A stretch of DNA of 64,000 nt from Tretioscincus oriximinensis (GCA_022410635.1 JAJVDF010000161.1:186892-250891), one strand, 5' to 3'. Shown: positions 1 through 12,519, counted from the stretch's first letter. Numbers and translations: made by a program. The notes: generated from the letters alone by a model not told the origin.

Positions 1-856
1 ACTTCACCAGCAAGCTCCTCCCCTCTCTGGGGCTTGTTTTTGCAGGAAAAAACCTGCTTTTTAAACTTCTAAAATGCCCAAAACTCCAGGGCCTCCCTCC
101 TGGCGATTTTCTGAAGAACACAGAAAGTCTAGAATACAGGCTTCATATCTCCTGCAGAAATGTTTCTACAGAAAGTAAATAATTGTGGACTATTTTAAAA
201 CATTTCACAACAAGATGCATTTAAGAAAATTTAAGTATGATTTGGGGATAAATCGGGAATAGTGAAACTATTGTAAATTGCTTTGATCCTGCTAATTGCT
301 TGAACTATTTCCTAGTCAAAGGCTGCAACCTAATGGTACTTACATCAGGATGGATTTGCCCCATGAGGCACACATGTTCAGCAAGAGCCACTTGCTAAAA
401 TGTCCCATGGTCTCGGGTTTTTCAGCCACCACTGTTTGTCATAAGGCAATTAGTAATGTGGACATGGTAAATCTCGTGAGAGTTCGAAGCTACATGACTC
501 ATTGGTTCTTGGTACACAGAGAATGCTGGTAATTGTAGTAAGGCAAGTGCAGCAATGACCTATGGGGCTTGGCTTGTGATAAGAATACAAAGCAATGTAA
601 TGAAACAGCATGAAAACCTGAAGGTGGGTGAGGCAGAATTGTGTGGTTTTTCTGGATTTAAAAGAAATAGTGAAGCTGTTTCATGGGGAGGTACCCAAAG
701 TGTGAATTTAGCTATAGAATAGTTTGTTTGTTATGGATATATATGCAGTTGTTAAACCATATATACTGTATACACATACACACAGAACAAAGCTTATATA
801 TATGTTCCTTTGCATTATGCACAATAAATGTGTAAGGTACAAACATTACTGGGATA
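1..856. other. Unannotated AT-rich DNA
   Basis: I see no repeat family, RNA gene or convincing exon here. The short open frames have no recognisable domain and no splice-site context that I could support. Confidence 0.5.
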
Positions 857-857
857 A

Positions 858-909
<52 letters not shown>
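857..909. repeat. (TG)n(GA)n compound microsatellite
   Basis: A run of TG dinucleotides passes directly into GA dinucleotides with one GAAA interruption. Simple-sequence DNA; the small open frame across it is a by-product of the repeat. Confidence 0.95.
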
Positions 910-1633
910 TTTTATGATGATTTTGATTAGTCCAAGTTTTATGAAATTGGAGCATGCTTAGCCAAAGATTTTTCACTGGTTCCTAATATCTGAAAGAAAC
1001 ACCAGTTGTCATCTGAGGCTTTAATTGCCTGTTGTTTTTGTTCTGTGGACTCCGCTGAACTACGAAATTCAAAGAGATTTCAGAGCTCTGCTGCTGCTTT
1101 CTAATGGGATCTGCTACTTTTCCTGGGAACCATCCAAGCTCTCTAATATTATTTATTCCTAGGTCTAGAATGCATACTTACTGTGTTCTGTTTTTTAAGT
1201 GCCAATGGAGAGGAACACAAATAGAGCTTTGCTAGTTCTGTCTCAGTTCTATTTACATAGAAAACAAGGCATTTTCTGGTTTACTTTTATTGCTATTTAC
1301 CTCACTGTCGCTTAGCACAAACCCAAGGCGAAAATGATGTGTTGTTTTGCTCCATTTATTCTAATGTTATAATAACATATACGTTTTCATGAAGGGGAGT
1401 AGCTCACATAAAACACTTGCTAAAGAATGACAGAATGTAATTTATTCACTGTTTTGTTGTGGTGATGTATATGCATTTTTTTTGCTGAAAGGGCAACAGT
1501 TGGAAAATCTTCGCTTTATTATTGTGAAGTAACTCAAGACCATTATTTCCTTCTGTTGATGCATTTAATAAGTCCATACTAATCAAACTTTATGTAATAT
1601 GTAAATAATATGTAAATGTGTGAGATAATAATA
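910..1633. other. Unannotated AT-rich DNA
   Basis: No recognisable gene or repeat family was seen in this stretch. Confidence 0.45.
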
Positions 1634-2041
1634 CTAGTGGAGAAGTCTGCAAATACGGGCTTGGGTTACACTTCCCTCCCTTCTTCCATCCCTTACCCCA
1701 GCCATCCACTCCTCTACTCTTCCCTCCACCCCTTTCCCCATCCATCCATCCCCTCCTTCCACTCACCCTCCTACTACCACTCCCCCACCCACCCACTCCC
1801 CCACTCACCCACCCACTCCCACTCCCACTCCCCTCCCCCTCTCACTCAGTCACCTGCTCCCTCCCCTTCTCCATCTATCCCTCCCCCTTCTCCCACTCCC
1901 TCCCCCTCCTTCCTCCATCCCTTTTGCCATCCACACACCCATCCCCCCAGTTCCTCTACCCACACCATTTCCCACCCCTTCACCCCTCCACCCACTTTTG
2001 CAAGCTATCTAATCTTTAAGAGGCCCTTAATTATTATTCTA
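1634..2041 (-). mobile_element. Helitron-like non-autonomous element (3' terminus at left)
   Basis: Read on the minus strand the element ends in CCACTAG followed by a host T, with a GGGCTT-type motif shortly before the end. The same terminal signature is seen in the better preserved Helitron at 16542-16908 and at 27877. Helitrons are rolling-circle DNA transposons that end in CTRR and insert between A and T. The interior (about 1660-1995) is an almost pure pyrimidine tract built from CCCT, CCAC and CCATC units. The 5' end, near 2041, is placed only by weak similarity to the AT-rich start of the 16.5-kb copy. The 147-codon frame over the tract is low-complexity Pro/Ser/His and not a gene. Confidence 0.4.
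1660..1995. repeat. Polypyrimidine low-complexity tract
   Basis: About 335 bases almost devoid of G, made of irregular CCCT/CCAC/CCATC units on the plus strand. This strand asymmetry makes it a candidate for triplex or G-rich secondary structure on the opposite strand, but no regular register is kept. Confidence 0.85.
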
Positions 2042-2929
2042 TTTCTGTCATCCAAGTGATAACATCTGAGTATCAGAGGCTGCTGTTATTTCTCCTAGCA
2101 ATCTTAATTCCTTCTTTTGATTCATCTAACTTGGCATTTCTCATGATGTACTCTGCATATAAATTAAAAATAAGTAATCATTTTAGACTGGTTTAATTAT
2201 GTGACTGAAGGACAAAGAATTCAATTTAATGATAAATAAAAATGTGTTCCATCACAAAAGTTTTATGGCACTGATTTGCATCTAAGCATCATGGTGAAAA
2301 AGGGAGAAGGAGAAGAAATAGAGAAATGTGCTTTTAAATGGGGCTTTTGTTTTATTTTATTTTACTCTGTTTCACTGCTGCATTTACCCTGGAAGCAAAC
2401 GTTTTACCAGCAAAGCATAAACATTTGTAAATGAGAAGATGATAATTTGACTGACCCAAAATGCCATCTTTTGAAAGCAGAAAAAAAAAGAAATTGGCTT
2501 ATAAAAAAATAGAAAAACTACTAGGCAATCTGCAGATGGAATGGAATGAAAATTCAAATAAAGAAAAAAAGAAAAAAGCAGGATAGATAGTCCAAAAACA
2601 TGGTAAGAAACAAGATTAAAAACAGGAATTGGGCTGATTCCTGGCTCCAACAAAAAAAGAACTGTTAGGAGTGAGAAGATATTTAATTATTTGGAATTTT
2701 AATGATAACTTTCTCAGTTTCTGCTTCTAAACAATTTACAAACCAAAATGTAACTATCCTTTGACATTTGGCACAATAATTTGAAATATGTAATTTAATT
2801 TTCCAACTGAAATATGTTTGTTGGNGTTTGTAAAGTGAGAATATACATAGATTTGTGCATCAATTTGTTCGCATGCATAGCCTTCTAATGGAAGTTTCAG
2901 GGTGTGAAGTTTGCAGCTTGGGAAATATA
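2042..2929. other. Unannotated AT-rich DNA
   Basis: A-rich stretch around 2470-2580 and nothing else that I can assign; no gene seen. Confidence 0.4.
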
Positions 2930-3615
2930 GGCTTTTCCTGATACCCAGATTCTGCCATTCTCTTAAATCTATTCAGCACCTTCATGGCAAATGCAGAAGG
3001 GATGCTATTTAAATCATATCCACATGCTCTGATTTTTTTTTTTTTGCTTTTTCAATTTGAGTCTAAATTTTGCAATAAGAAGCTCATGATCTGAGCCACA
3101 GTCAGTTCCAGATCTTGTTTGTTGCTGACTATATAGAGTTTCTCCACTGTTGCTGCAAAGTACATAATATATTTTATTTTGATGTTTACCATCTAGTGAT
3201 ATCCATGTATAGAGACATCTTTTGGTCTACAGGAAAAAAGTATTTGTTAAGAACAGTGTGTTATCTAGATGAAACCCAATAAGTCTTTGCCCTACTTCAA
3301 TACCAAATTTGTCTATTCTTCCTATTATTTGTTGATTTCCTACTCCACTCTCTCACTTTAGCATGCTTGTCCCTGATGATGAAAGTGACATCTTTTAAAT
3401 TCTAGATCTAGTAGCTTCTGTAGAACTCCATAGACAAGTCATACATATTCTGTATTTTCTGTCATATTCTATAATTTTTATGATTTTAAACCATTATTGT
3501 ATTTCTCTTCCTTATTTACTGTTGGGATTTCCTTCTAAAGGAGTCTTGTCCACAGTAGTAGATATAATAGTGATCTGAGTTAAAATTCTTCCATTCCTGT
3601 ATGTTATTCCTCCAG
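2930..3615 (-). pseudogene. BovB (RTE-clade) LINE endonuclease-domain remnant
   Basis: On the minus strand, conceptual translation across several frameshifts gives the C-terminal half of an apurinic-type endonuclease. In order there are a TGMEEF...YIYYCGQDS block (near 3585-3530), KFGIEVGQRLIGF (near 3300), a cluster resembling TKRCLYTWISLDG (near 3220), the diagnostic GTDCGSDHELLIAKF block (near 3110-3060) and YDLNSIP (near 3020). The SDH motif is the catalytic Ser-Asp-His signature of this endonuclease family. BovB is abundant in squamates and ruminants, so this copy is a strong taxon marker. Stops and frameshifts show it is long dead, and there is no reverse-transcriptase part nearby. The clade assignment comes from recognising the endonuclease, not from a search. 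Confidence 0.8.
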
Positions 3616-3742
3616 AGCATGAGAGTAAAATATGGGATCTTGTTTGGATTTTCCAATTTATTCTTTAACGGGGGTTCACTTTCCACGTTATTAGATGCCT
3701 TACGGAAATCAAAGGCAGCTTGGTACGCAGTAGGTAGACACG

Positions 3743-4251
3743 TGTAACAGGAATCACACGGGCAACACGACTTGGATCAGGAAGCAATTTCAGGAGGCCC
3801 GCTGGTCATGGAGTCCTCCCGAGCTACCATGTGTAATGGCTTTTATTGACTCAAATCAGAAGGCATGTATCAAAGATTATGACGTTCAAAAAAGGGGTAG
3901 GTACAGCACACGTGGGTCAGGGCGGACCCAGGTTGTGACACCTATGTGACATGGTTCTCTCCTCCCCAAGGAGGTGCAGTCTGGTCAGGAAATGCCAAAT
4001 ATGGTATGATGTTGGTAAACAGGATGGACCCTCTATAGCCATTGTTTGCCTAGCCATTATTCTAATTACTGGAACCCACAGGAGAAGTAGTCTTAATGGT
4101 CCTAAATGGTTTACCTCCAGGCCACTATCAGGCTGATGGTTTCAGCCCAGGTGCACAGCCTGATCAAACAAAGATAGTTCCTTTGCCATAATGGGTGCCA
4201 ATTAATCCATTCAGTCCCTATAGGCCTCACTTTGGCTAGCCAGGGTCACCA
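3743..4251 (-). mobile_element. Probable solo LTR of an endogenous retrovirus-like element
   Basis: The segment is richer in GC than its flanks and starts TGTAACAG and ends GTCACCA, so it has TG...CA termini. On the minus strand an AATAAA polyadenylation signal (complement at about 3843-3851) lies roughly 100 bases before the 3' end, as in a U3-R-U5 arrangement. The pentamer CACGT occurs at both edges (3739-3743 and 4250-4254), which could be a short target duplication overlapping the ends. There is no gag or pol sequence and no primer-binding site next to it, consistent with a solo LTR. It could instead be another GC-rich repeat. Confidence 0.45.
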
Positions 4252-5935
4252 CGTATATTTTATATTAAATATATTAATGCCAATTAATATATGTCCCATG
4301 GATAATCCCAACAATTCTTGCTAGCCACTAGTGTAGGAAAATAGGAAGGAAAATTAATTTTCCCACAATAACAATATCACAAAATATCACACTTTTATCT
4401 TCAGACTATATTGATTGGGATTACTATGGACAATCCCAAGATATTTTATGGCTAATCAATATTTAAGGCTCTTTCTGGATGGGATAATGCTTCGTTTCAG
4501 AATATTCAAAAATAATGTAATAACCAAACATCTAGTTATAACCAAATAGTTTTGGATCTGGCATGGACTGCTGGGAAGTGTTGTACAGGAGTAACTAGAA
4601 GACCATAATTTGAAAACTTCAGTTTTCTATCCACAAATTTGAACTTCTTATGATTTTCCTTCTAATCAGGATAATAAGTGTTTGGGAAGACTAAATATTA
4701 TTTACAAACCAAGGATGTACCATTCTTTGACATCACAAGTTGACTCATTAGCTATGGGTAAACAAGTGGGAAGCCTTCCGTCCCTTTGTCTTATGTTAAT
4801 CTGTTCTTCAAGGTGTTTTCCAGGATTGTTTCTGTCAGTCACCACATGCATTTTAAATGCAAATCCCATGTGGTCTCCATTATTTCTGCCATCACATGGT
4901 CTTTCTTCATCCTGGAAACTCTTTGGTGTGCCACTTTAACTCCTATCCCTACCCCCAGAATGTCAATTTCTGTTTAGTTCTTGTGACTGTTAGATTCTAC
5001 ATAAAGGCAAGAAAGTAGCAAGGGTATAGGAATATTGAGGGAATATGTAATGAATTAAAGATGATTAGATGAGATGGAAGACTCTAGTGAGTAAAAAGTA
5101 TATAATTCATGTTAAGAAAAAGTATATAATTTATGTAGTTATATTCATACATAGTAACACCAGATGGTATCGTAAGCTGACTATTCCCTCTTTGCTCTAA
5201 CACTGCTAAAGAGATGACAGGAGAGGGGGAGTCGGTGTTATCTGTCTAATTTACTGGGTAAAAAATAATTATGATTATGTAACTAACAGCCCAGAGAATG
5301 AAGAAATGTCTAAATTAAGAAAAAATGTCACCAATTTGCTAAAATGAATTTAAGAAAAACAACCTGAAGATGGGGAAAAAAGGTCCTAGGAGACAATTAA
5401 GAGAGAGAGAGAGAGAGTAAGACTACTGTATGGCAAAGATATATTTATTTGGGTGAAATTTCCAGCTGCAGGGTCTTTGTCTCATAGACAGCTCAGTCTG
5501 CAGTGGCTTGTCTTACAGCTGTGTGAATAAACAACACTCAGAAACCTGACATGCATGGCCAGGCAAGCAGATGCAAAGGTTCTGCCTGCAGTGTGTGATA
5601 ATGGATTATCCGCCTGTGAAATTCAACACTTGGGCTGCAACTAACTTATTAGCAGTTGAGGTTACTGATACATAAATGAAATTCAGAAAATAGCTGGAGA
5701 GAAAATAGACAGCTTGGGGGTGGGGGAATAACTAATCTTTCACACAGTCAAATAATAGTCTCCAAGCTAAAACCTGGGTATGTGGTTGAGGGTATCCCTA
5801 TCTCTGTGTATTTATTTATACTTTATCAAGAGTGTTTAGACAATCTAGGATTGATTGAAGCAAAGCTCATAAACTCATAAAGACTCATATGGAATCACAG
5901 CTTTTGACTTTGATGCAGATGCACAAATCTGTGGT
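4252..5935. other. Unannotated AT-rich DNA
   Basis: A short GA microsatellite lies at 5401-5417. No coding exon or recognised transposon was seen in the rest. Confidence 0.45.
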
Positions 5936-6330
5936 TATCTATTTATTTATTTATTTATTCTTATATCCTGCCCTATAAGGCAGGGAAGTTAACAATAAAA
6001 CCTGAATACAAAATTAAATATTTTAAACAGTGCCTGAAAGTGGGAAACGAAAGCTGCTTCCTTCAGCCAAAGGCCAAGTTAAACAGGTGTCCCTTCAAAG
6101 ATTTTCTGAATGAATATAACAATGNTGACTGACACACGTCAAGGAGGAGGCTATTACATAGCCTGTAGGCCACAGCAGAGAAGGCCCTGCCTGCTTGTAG
6201 TCCTATCCCAGCTTTTTTTCATCTGACCTGAGGGCAACTGTATTGCTAAAGTGACTTGGTTTTTGGAAAAGCTGTTTACGTGGCCACCCTTCAAATACAC
6301 TTGTAACAACAGCTTGAAAGTGGAATGGAG
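5936..6330 (-). mobile_element. L2-clade LINE 3' end, truncated
   Basis: Read on the minus strand it ends in a GGGCAGGATATAAG-like box followed by an ATTTA-type tail, seen on the plus strand as the TTTA run at 5941-5961. Upstream lie decayed versions of the segments seen at 6935-7300: a 'ccaaaggccaagttaaacag' stretch and an 'aggaggctattacatagcct' stretch. It is a 5'-truncated, old copy with no open frame left. Confidence 0.6.
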
Positions 6331-6934
6331 TAAGAATTGACTAGTTACTCCGCAGTCACAAGTTAGTCTTTATACAGTGCATAATTGCAAACAAATAAAT
6401 AAATAAATGTCATTAAAAAAATGCAAGAAATAAGTGAAAAATTAGAAAGTGGCATAAAAAAACCAAAATCTTTTATTACCTTTTGACTGCAAGCTGGTAT
6501 TTATCTTTTTTAGGAACTGATACTATGTTTTTTTCATACTTACCTTCAGAAAATGGTTTTGGGGAACTATTTACATCTGCTGACCAGACTGTTTCCTGTC
6601 TTTTGCTTTTCCCCAGTCTGAAGCATTCTAGCCATTAGCTCAGAGACAGGAAATCTGGAAGTTGTACTCCAGCAGGTGGCCAGATAATTAGGCAAACGAA
6701 TTACCTCTTCCATAAAAAAGTATAAAAGAGCTATTTATTGGCTAATTGTTTTCCTAAATTAGCTTACTCTGTATTTTAGCATTTTTGTATAAATTACATA
6801 CCTAACAGTTCCCCCGCACAGCAACTGGGTAAAACATAGAAATGTTATGGCGCAGGCAGGGTGGGTGAGTTGCAGGGTGTAGGGAGGGAAGGAGGGAAGG
6901 TGGGAAGGCGTTAAAACATTTTATGAATGTATTT

Positions 6935-7300
6935 TTTTAAAGTGTTTATTTATACTTATAACCCGCGCATAACCAAAGGTCTCAGGGTGGCCAGTAATAA
7001 AAACAGTACAAAATTATCATTTTTAAACAATAACAAAAAATATCTGAAGGTGGAGGATAAAAACCAGCATTTCTTCCACCAAAGGCCTGGTTGAAGAGGT
7101 GTGTCCTCAAAGGCCTTCTAAAAGAACACAGTGATGANGACAGATGCACCACGAGGGGGAGACTATTCCATAGACTGGGGGCAACTACAGATAAGGCCTT
7201 GCCCCGGGTTGTCACTCTATTGACTGTTGAAAGGGGTGGTACAACCAGGATCACTGTTCTTGGGACCATTGGTAAAGGGTGGGATATACCAAATCATTTT
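6935..7300 (-). mobile_element. L2-clade LINE 3' end with C-terminal ORF2 remnant
   Basis: Minus-strand copy ending at left in the squamate L2-type box (complement of aggtctcagggtggcc near 6978-6995) and a T/A-rich tail. The right part still encodes the C-terminal end of ORF2 (see the pseudogene entry). The 3' box is also the tail of the SINEs at 19098 and 41886, the expected relation between a SINE and the LINE that mobilises it. Confidence 0.7.
6982..7269 (-). pseudogene. L2-clade ORF2 C-terminal fragment
   Basis: A 95-residue open frame on the minus strand contains ALSVVAPSLWNSLPLVV followed by SLCSFRRPLRTHLFNQAFG. The A-P-x-LWN-x-LP and SF-(K/R)-x-x-L-(K/R)-T-x-LF blocks are the conserved C-terminal tail of ORF2 in L2-like LINEs, after the reverse transcriptase. 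No catalytic part is present. One codon contains an ambiguous base. The frame being open across the tail is likely chance, since the last 25 residues cover the 3'UTR. Confidence 0.65.
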
Positions 7301-7324
7301 AAATAGATAGGTTGGTAGGTAGAT

Positions 7325-7352
7325 GATAGATAGATAGATAGATAGATAGATA
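7325..7352. repeat. (GATA)n microsatellite
   Basis: Seven or so GATA units in tandem with slightly degenerate units just upstream. Confidence 0.95.
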
Positions 7353-7675
7353 AATGTAAGGTATATTTAAGAATGCTTTTGGAGTAGAATAGCAGAACAA
7401 TTAGCAACATGGATGTTCTGTTCCTGCTAATTGAAGTGTGAAAAAGTCCAAAAAGTTGTTAAAACTTAATATTCAACCGATTTCAGGAAGAAATGTTACA
7501 GCGCTGAAAGATGCTAATTTTGAGTATTGCAAACTGAATATAATTACCCCCACCAATCCCTTACATTTCCAGCTCCATTTATAATCCATTTACTCATTCA
7601 CACAACATTTGCGGTGGGTTCTGGACTTTATGTCTGCATTGGCTAGATAATCCATTTTTGTAATCCAGTGGATGT

Positions 7676-7840
7676 GTCTTCTTCTCATGCCCCGCTCCAC
7701 TTCCAGTGCCACTTCTTTCCCCATGCCCTGCTTCCCTTCCTGTGTCCTGCTCCTCTTCCCATGCCCTGCTTCTCTTCCCACACTCCATGCCCCACTCCTT
7801 TTTCTATGCCTCACTCCTCTTCCTGTCCCACTCCCCCTTT
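7676..7840. repeat. Degenerate minisatellite, unit about 18-20 bp
   Basis: Tandem, imperfect copies of a unit resembling CCATGCCCTGCTTCTCTTC run through this CT-rich block. The overlapping frames on both strands show the same periodic peptide (for example repeated GKRSRAWE/GREAGHGE on the minus strand), which comes from the tandem array and not from a gene. Confidence 0.75.
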
Positions 7841-8121
7841 TTTTTAAGCTGCCTGATTTTTGCGCAAAAGTAAACCTCCATTAGAAAAAGCTTATTGGAA
7901 ATATATATGTTAATGTATGTGCAAAACTGGGATCCAATAACAACAACAAAATTTCAAAAGTGTTGTTACCTCTGTGGAGGTTAGAACAGAAGTGATTGCA
8001 CTGTGGAGGTGCAGAACAACCCCACACAGGATCTCCCACCAATGCACACTGGTTGTTTTCTGTAGAGGAGACTAGATTGACAGTGGCAGTGTTCACGCAC
8101 AGGCACTCTCACTACGTCAGA

Positions 8122-8253
8122 CCATAGCCAGAGCATGGTTAGCACAAATTGGGAAGAACTGCACCTGCGTTGCTTCTGAGGAATGGAGCTTGCCCTCAGA
8201 AGCAACGCAGGTGCAGTTCTTCCCAATTTGTGCTAACCATGCTCTGGCTATGG
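8122..8253. repeat. Perfect 60-bp inverted repeat with 12-bp spacer
   Basis: The left arm 8122-8181 is the exact reverse complement of 8194-8253 (60 of 60 positions by eye), separated by AATGGAGCTTGC. Complementarity stops abruptly at the outer edges (A against G). No target duplication is visible next to it. Either a very recent inverted duplication by template switching, or an assembly/read fold-back artefact. The arms match no family I recognise. Confidence 0.95.
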
Positions 8254-11200
8254 GCGCCCAGTGCAAACTTTCGCTCTCATTTTTTCCTCTCATGAAAGCT
8301 CGGCCTCATATTGCAGGAACCAGACTTTTTTTACACAGTTCTAATTACAACGTATAACAAATTGAAATGTTTTTCTATAGAGAACTGGATAGCCAAGCAA
8401 TATGATTCATGTCAATTTTCAAATTCTGCTGCCTCACTTATGTTGTTCTAGGCAAGATGATTTTCTTTCTTATGTCTTAAGTAAATGCTTATATCCTAGA
8501 AACTCCATGACAAATGGCATCTTTGTTGACAGAGTTGTCAGATTAATTGGGCTTCTGGGACAAGGTAATTCTCGAAGTGACAGGTTGAAGGCTTGCTATC
8601 GGGATAACTTGAAGAATTTTACACAGCCACTACTGTTGTGTCTGCAAGACCTGCTGTGTCACTAGATCAGGAGAGTTTTGATAGAGTGGATTAGGAAATC
8701 AATCAGTAAACATCATTGTGATGATCTAGACAAGTGCAAAGTGGGAGTCTATTTTAAGCACTAACATCTAGGAGGCCTTTTTGCCTGAAACTTGCAGGAA
8801 GGTTGACTTCTTGAAAAGTTTCATTTCCGGATCAAGTTCACTAGCTTTAGTATGCTCAGATGGGATGTAAGACCTGGGGTATGCTGGGATTGCTACAATC
8901 ATATGGTTTTTTTCCTTAAATAGATTATTGGACTTTTGCCTTCAAATTATACATTTTTCTGCCATATTAAAACTCCGAAAGTTTTTTAAGGCTCATTCGT
9001 TTGCATAGTAGAATGCTTGGAAACTTCCTAAACCCCCCAAATATCTAGAGCCTTATGAATAACCAAGGATGGTTGTGTGCCACAGGATATGAAAAAGAAA
9101 GTTTGTAGGAAGGCAAACTCCTGTAAATCAGCTTTATGTGAGTTGTAGAAGAATGTGATTGTGAAAGTAATCTGTAAAAAGTACACCTCTCTTGCTCAAA
9201 TCACAAAACATCTGTGTTTGTGTTTGAAATAAGTCAGTATTTTCTGCTTTTAAAATAATGATGATGATAATGATGGTGATGATGTTAAAAAGAAAATTTG
9301 GTAGCTTTTCTATCCTGACTCTAATTAAAAAGAATGACAAAGAATTTTTCATGGGGTCTGCCTTCAGCAAAGCAAATTTGAAAACACATTTTGCATTTCA
9401 ATTTTTTCATCCATGAATATGTATGTTAAGTAGAATCCATGTTTTGTTATGCAATTTTTTATTAAATGAGACCATTATATACGTAAAATATGAAAATTTT
9501 CATAACAAAAACATTCCTTAAATAAGATATCTATTATGTAGATTATCAAGAAGAAGGAGAAGATGACAGAGAATTAAATTAAAATGTATGGATATATCTA
9601 TTGAGGCATATACAGGAATAAGATGGAAAACAGAACGTCTGTAATTTGCAAAAAGAAAAAAAGTATGTGAGAAGAATAACACTTTTCTATGTACATACCT
9701 AAGTAATATTTCAAGTTTTCCAATTGTCCACATCGCCTGCATGGAACTAGTGGTAATCAGGATCAGATCTGTACTAAAAATCCTATAATCTGGAATAGTG
9801 GTAAATTATATTAATCAGTTATAGATATTTGCAAAAAGATGTACTCAACCCAGATTGGCTGTAATATCATGCATCTGCATCAAGCAAACTGAGCAGTATC
9901 AGAACCAAGAACAATAGTGAGTTGACATATGCACCTTTCAACCACACCCATGCTCCCCCAGATCTGGTCTATGTATGGACATATCATTGCTTAGTCCAGA
10001 ACAGTTTGATCCAGATTACCATTACTTCCATTGATGATGTGGACTACTGAACACCTTAAACTAGATTTATATTTATGCACATAAAGGGCCTGAAACTGTT
10101 TTAAATTAAGATAAATATTTTACCACCATAGTAGCCATACCATTCAGATGACATGATAGCAAAATATTTGCCATGATTATCCAAAAAATGCAAACACTTC
10201 TAAGTTACTCTGTTGAAAAGTATTTCTAATGAAATTTAAAATATGTTGGAATGTGCATTTCTTTCCTGATACAAGTAGCTATGAAATGTGTTTTTCTTCA
10301 AGAAAAGTTTCAAAGGAAAAACCATGGACTGTTCTCCCATCCAAAACACAATGCCCATACTCATGAATATCTGTATAAGACTGAAATTTCATGCATTTTC
10401 ACTACCTGCCAATTCTATATCTGCAACACTTTTTTACAGCTCTGCTGTTCAAAATTTAAGAAAATGAACACAGAAGAAGAAGGCAAAGAATAATTTATAT
10501 ATGTACATAAGGCACAAAAATCTCTTTCTTGGACATTAATAAATCCTTTTGCTTTTTAAAAAAAATTGTTTATTTATTTCTTTAGTCTAAGTTGCACTTG
10601 TAGCGCATATCCAATGAGTTGCAAAATAGAATCCTGTCTTTTACAAAAACACCCCATCCTTCCTCTTTGCAAGTCCCCACAGAGAACATTCAAACTGTTC
10701 AATTGAATTGTTTGTGCTTGCAAGCGGGGAGCTGGTTCAATTCAATACTATTTTGGATATTCAACGAAAAGAATCTTGGATTTGGTGCAAATATCCATGA
10801 ATTTTTTTACTTAACCATTTTAGTTCTAACACTTCTCATTGTTGAAACCTAGTAGCCATTCATATATAGTTTCAGTCAAACAATGCCAGTAGATTTTCTT
10901 GAAATACACATTGGTATTTATAATTATGTGAACTCTATCTTTATTGCGCCTATTATAGCCACATGGATGGATGGAGTGAAGAAAAAATGTTGGTGTTATG
11001 TGTTTGTCACATCTCATTGATTTTATAAATGTTTCCAGGACAAGGAGGAATAACCAATCAGATTTCATTAATTGTGCGGTAAACATTAAAGGTGATTAGC
11101 TAGATTAATAAATGCAAATGTAATGGCAGAAGCAGAACGAAGTCACAGAGGGCAGTTTCCTTGGTGAGCACATCAAGTGTTAACTGGACCTCCTATATGC

Positions 11201-11593
11201 CTTAAATTAGCTCATCTTAGTCCTGCCAAAACTTAATCATTGAGGCAGAGAAATGACACATGCTTACTCTCCCTGACATATAGTCTGTAGTACTTACAAA
11301 CAGCAGTGAATACCTCAGCTCTAAACTGGAATGGTAGAATAATCTGGTAGTTTTTCTTAACATTGAGGCTCTTTTGTAACAAGCTTCTGCAATTGGCATT
11401 TAAAATTTAAGTGTCTGCTGCACATTAGGTTATTTTTACCATTCCCCTAATTTTTTTATTTGATTAACATAAGCTGTTAAAAAGGTTAATGTTTGATGCC
11501 ACAATCCATTTCTAAAACATTACATAAACTGTCCCAAACTATAGTATGTTAAGTGGCTAACTGAGAAAGGCCGTACTGGACTGAGATATCAGA
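8254..11593. other. Long stretch without recognisable genes
   Basis: More than 3 kb of AT-rich DNA. Apart from short simple repeats (an ATG/ATA-rich patch near 9255-9285) I recognise no mobile element, RNA gene or exon. Open frames are short and lack domain signatures. Confidence 0.45.
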
Positions 11594-11863
11594 CATAAGA
11601 ACATAAGAAGAGCCATACTGGATCGGGCCAGAACCCTTCTAGTCCAGCATTCTGTGGCACACAGAGGCCCACCAGATGCACCTGGGCAGTCTGAACAGAG
11701 GAAAGCAAAATATGCTCCTGTTCATGACTCCCTGCAAATGGTATTTCTGGAGTCCTGCCTGTTGCTCCATCCCGGAGGCAACATCCAGACATCCATCCTA
11801 GTACCCATTTATACCCTTGGTGTCCATAAACCTGTCTAATCGTGTCTTGAAACTATCCAAGCT
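11594..11863 (-). mobile_element. CR1-clade LINE 3' end, 5'-truncated
   Basis: Minus-strand copy. The left edge is the terminal ACATAAGAACATAAGAAG block (the repeated TTCTTATGT tail when read in sense), followed by the conserved 3'UTR and the last codons of ORF2 (sense: TRLDRFMDTKGINGY-like). The body stops near 11863 within the ORF2 end. The same unit recurs at 16023, 19459, 24490, 29864, 50238 and 52497, so this is the most frequent LINE family of the window. Confidence 0.85.
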
Positions 11864-12506
11864 GCTTGGATTTGAACTTCTCAGTCTTCAAAGTTTCCAG
11901 TTGGAGTATATTTGGAAGCTTGATCATTACTGACAGTGTCTCCTTGGCTGCCATTAAAAGGGGGTTGAATTTCTATCCTAGAACTCAGGGCATGCTTCCT
12001 ATATCATTTGTGGTCTGGGATTAAGGCCCCATAGAAACAAGGTGTTTTGTTTCACTATTTANTTTAAGTATGAAAGAACCCAATTGTGACTGCGCCCTCA
12101 CATACCTATAATATTCCGTGTTACTTTAGTTTTGCAGCTAATTACTGTACTACCTTTGGCCATCCCTTTATGAAATATAGGTGCTGTTTAACTATCCTTT
12201 TTATTTCACAAAAAATACTTTGGCTTCACAATTTTAAGTCACCTAGAGCGCCCTCAGACATTGGTTATAAAATCCACAATTCTACCAATATAGTCTTGGA
12301 TTAAGCTGATACAAAAAATGATGGGATGAGGAAGGGAAGTTAGTTTTGCCATGTGCTTCATGTAAGAAAGAGGAAACAAATCAGAACACTACCAGATGAG
12401 AATACATTAACTACAAGGATTTGTCTATTCATCTTTGGCTTTTGGTGACCCTCTTCCTAGGCAGGTACTGTATTTTTTTAACCATTATTTTAGTTGTGTT
12501 CATAAT
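11864..12506. other. Unannotated DNA between LINE and Penelope-like insertions
   Basis: No supported feature. One ambiguous base at 12062. Confidence 0.4.
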
Positions 12507-12519
12507 TATTTTATTAATT
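12507..12519. repeat. 13-bp target-site duplication, left copy
   Basis: TATTTTATTAATT here is repeated exactly at 12844-12856, bounding the composite insertion between them. Confidence 0.8.

Noticed and set aside
1616..2059. 147-codon Pro/Ser/His-rich frame
   Set aside because: It is a translation of a polypyrimidine tract inside a Helitron-like element.
11589..11792. Recurrent peptide MSGCCLRDGATGRTPEIPF in many places
   Set aside because: It is the translated 3'UTR of the CR1 family, not a protein family.
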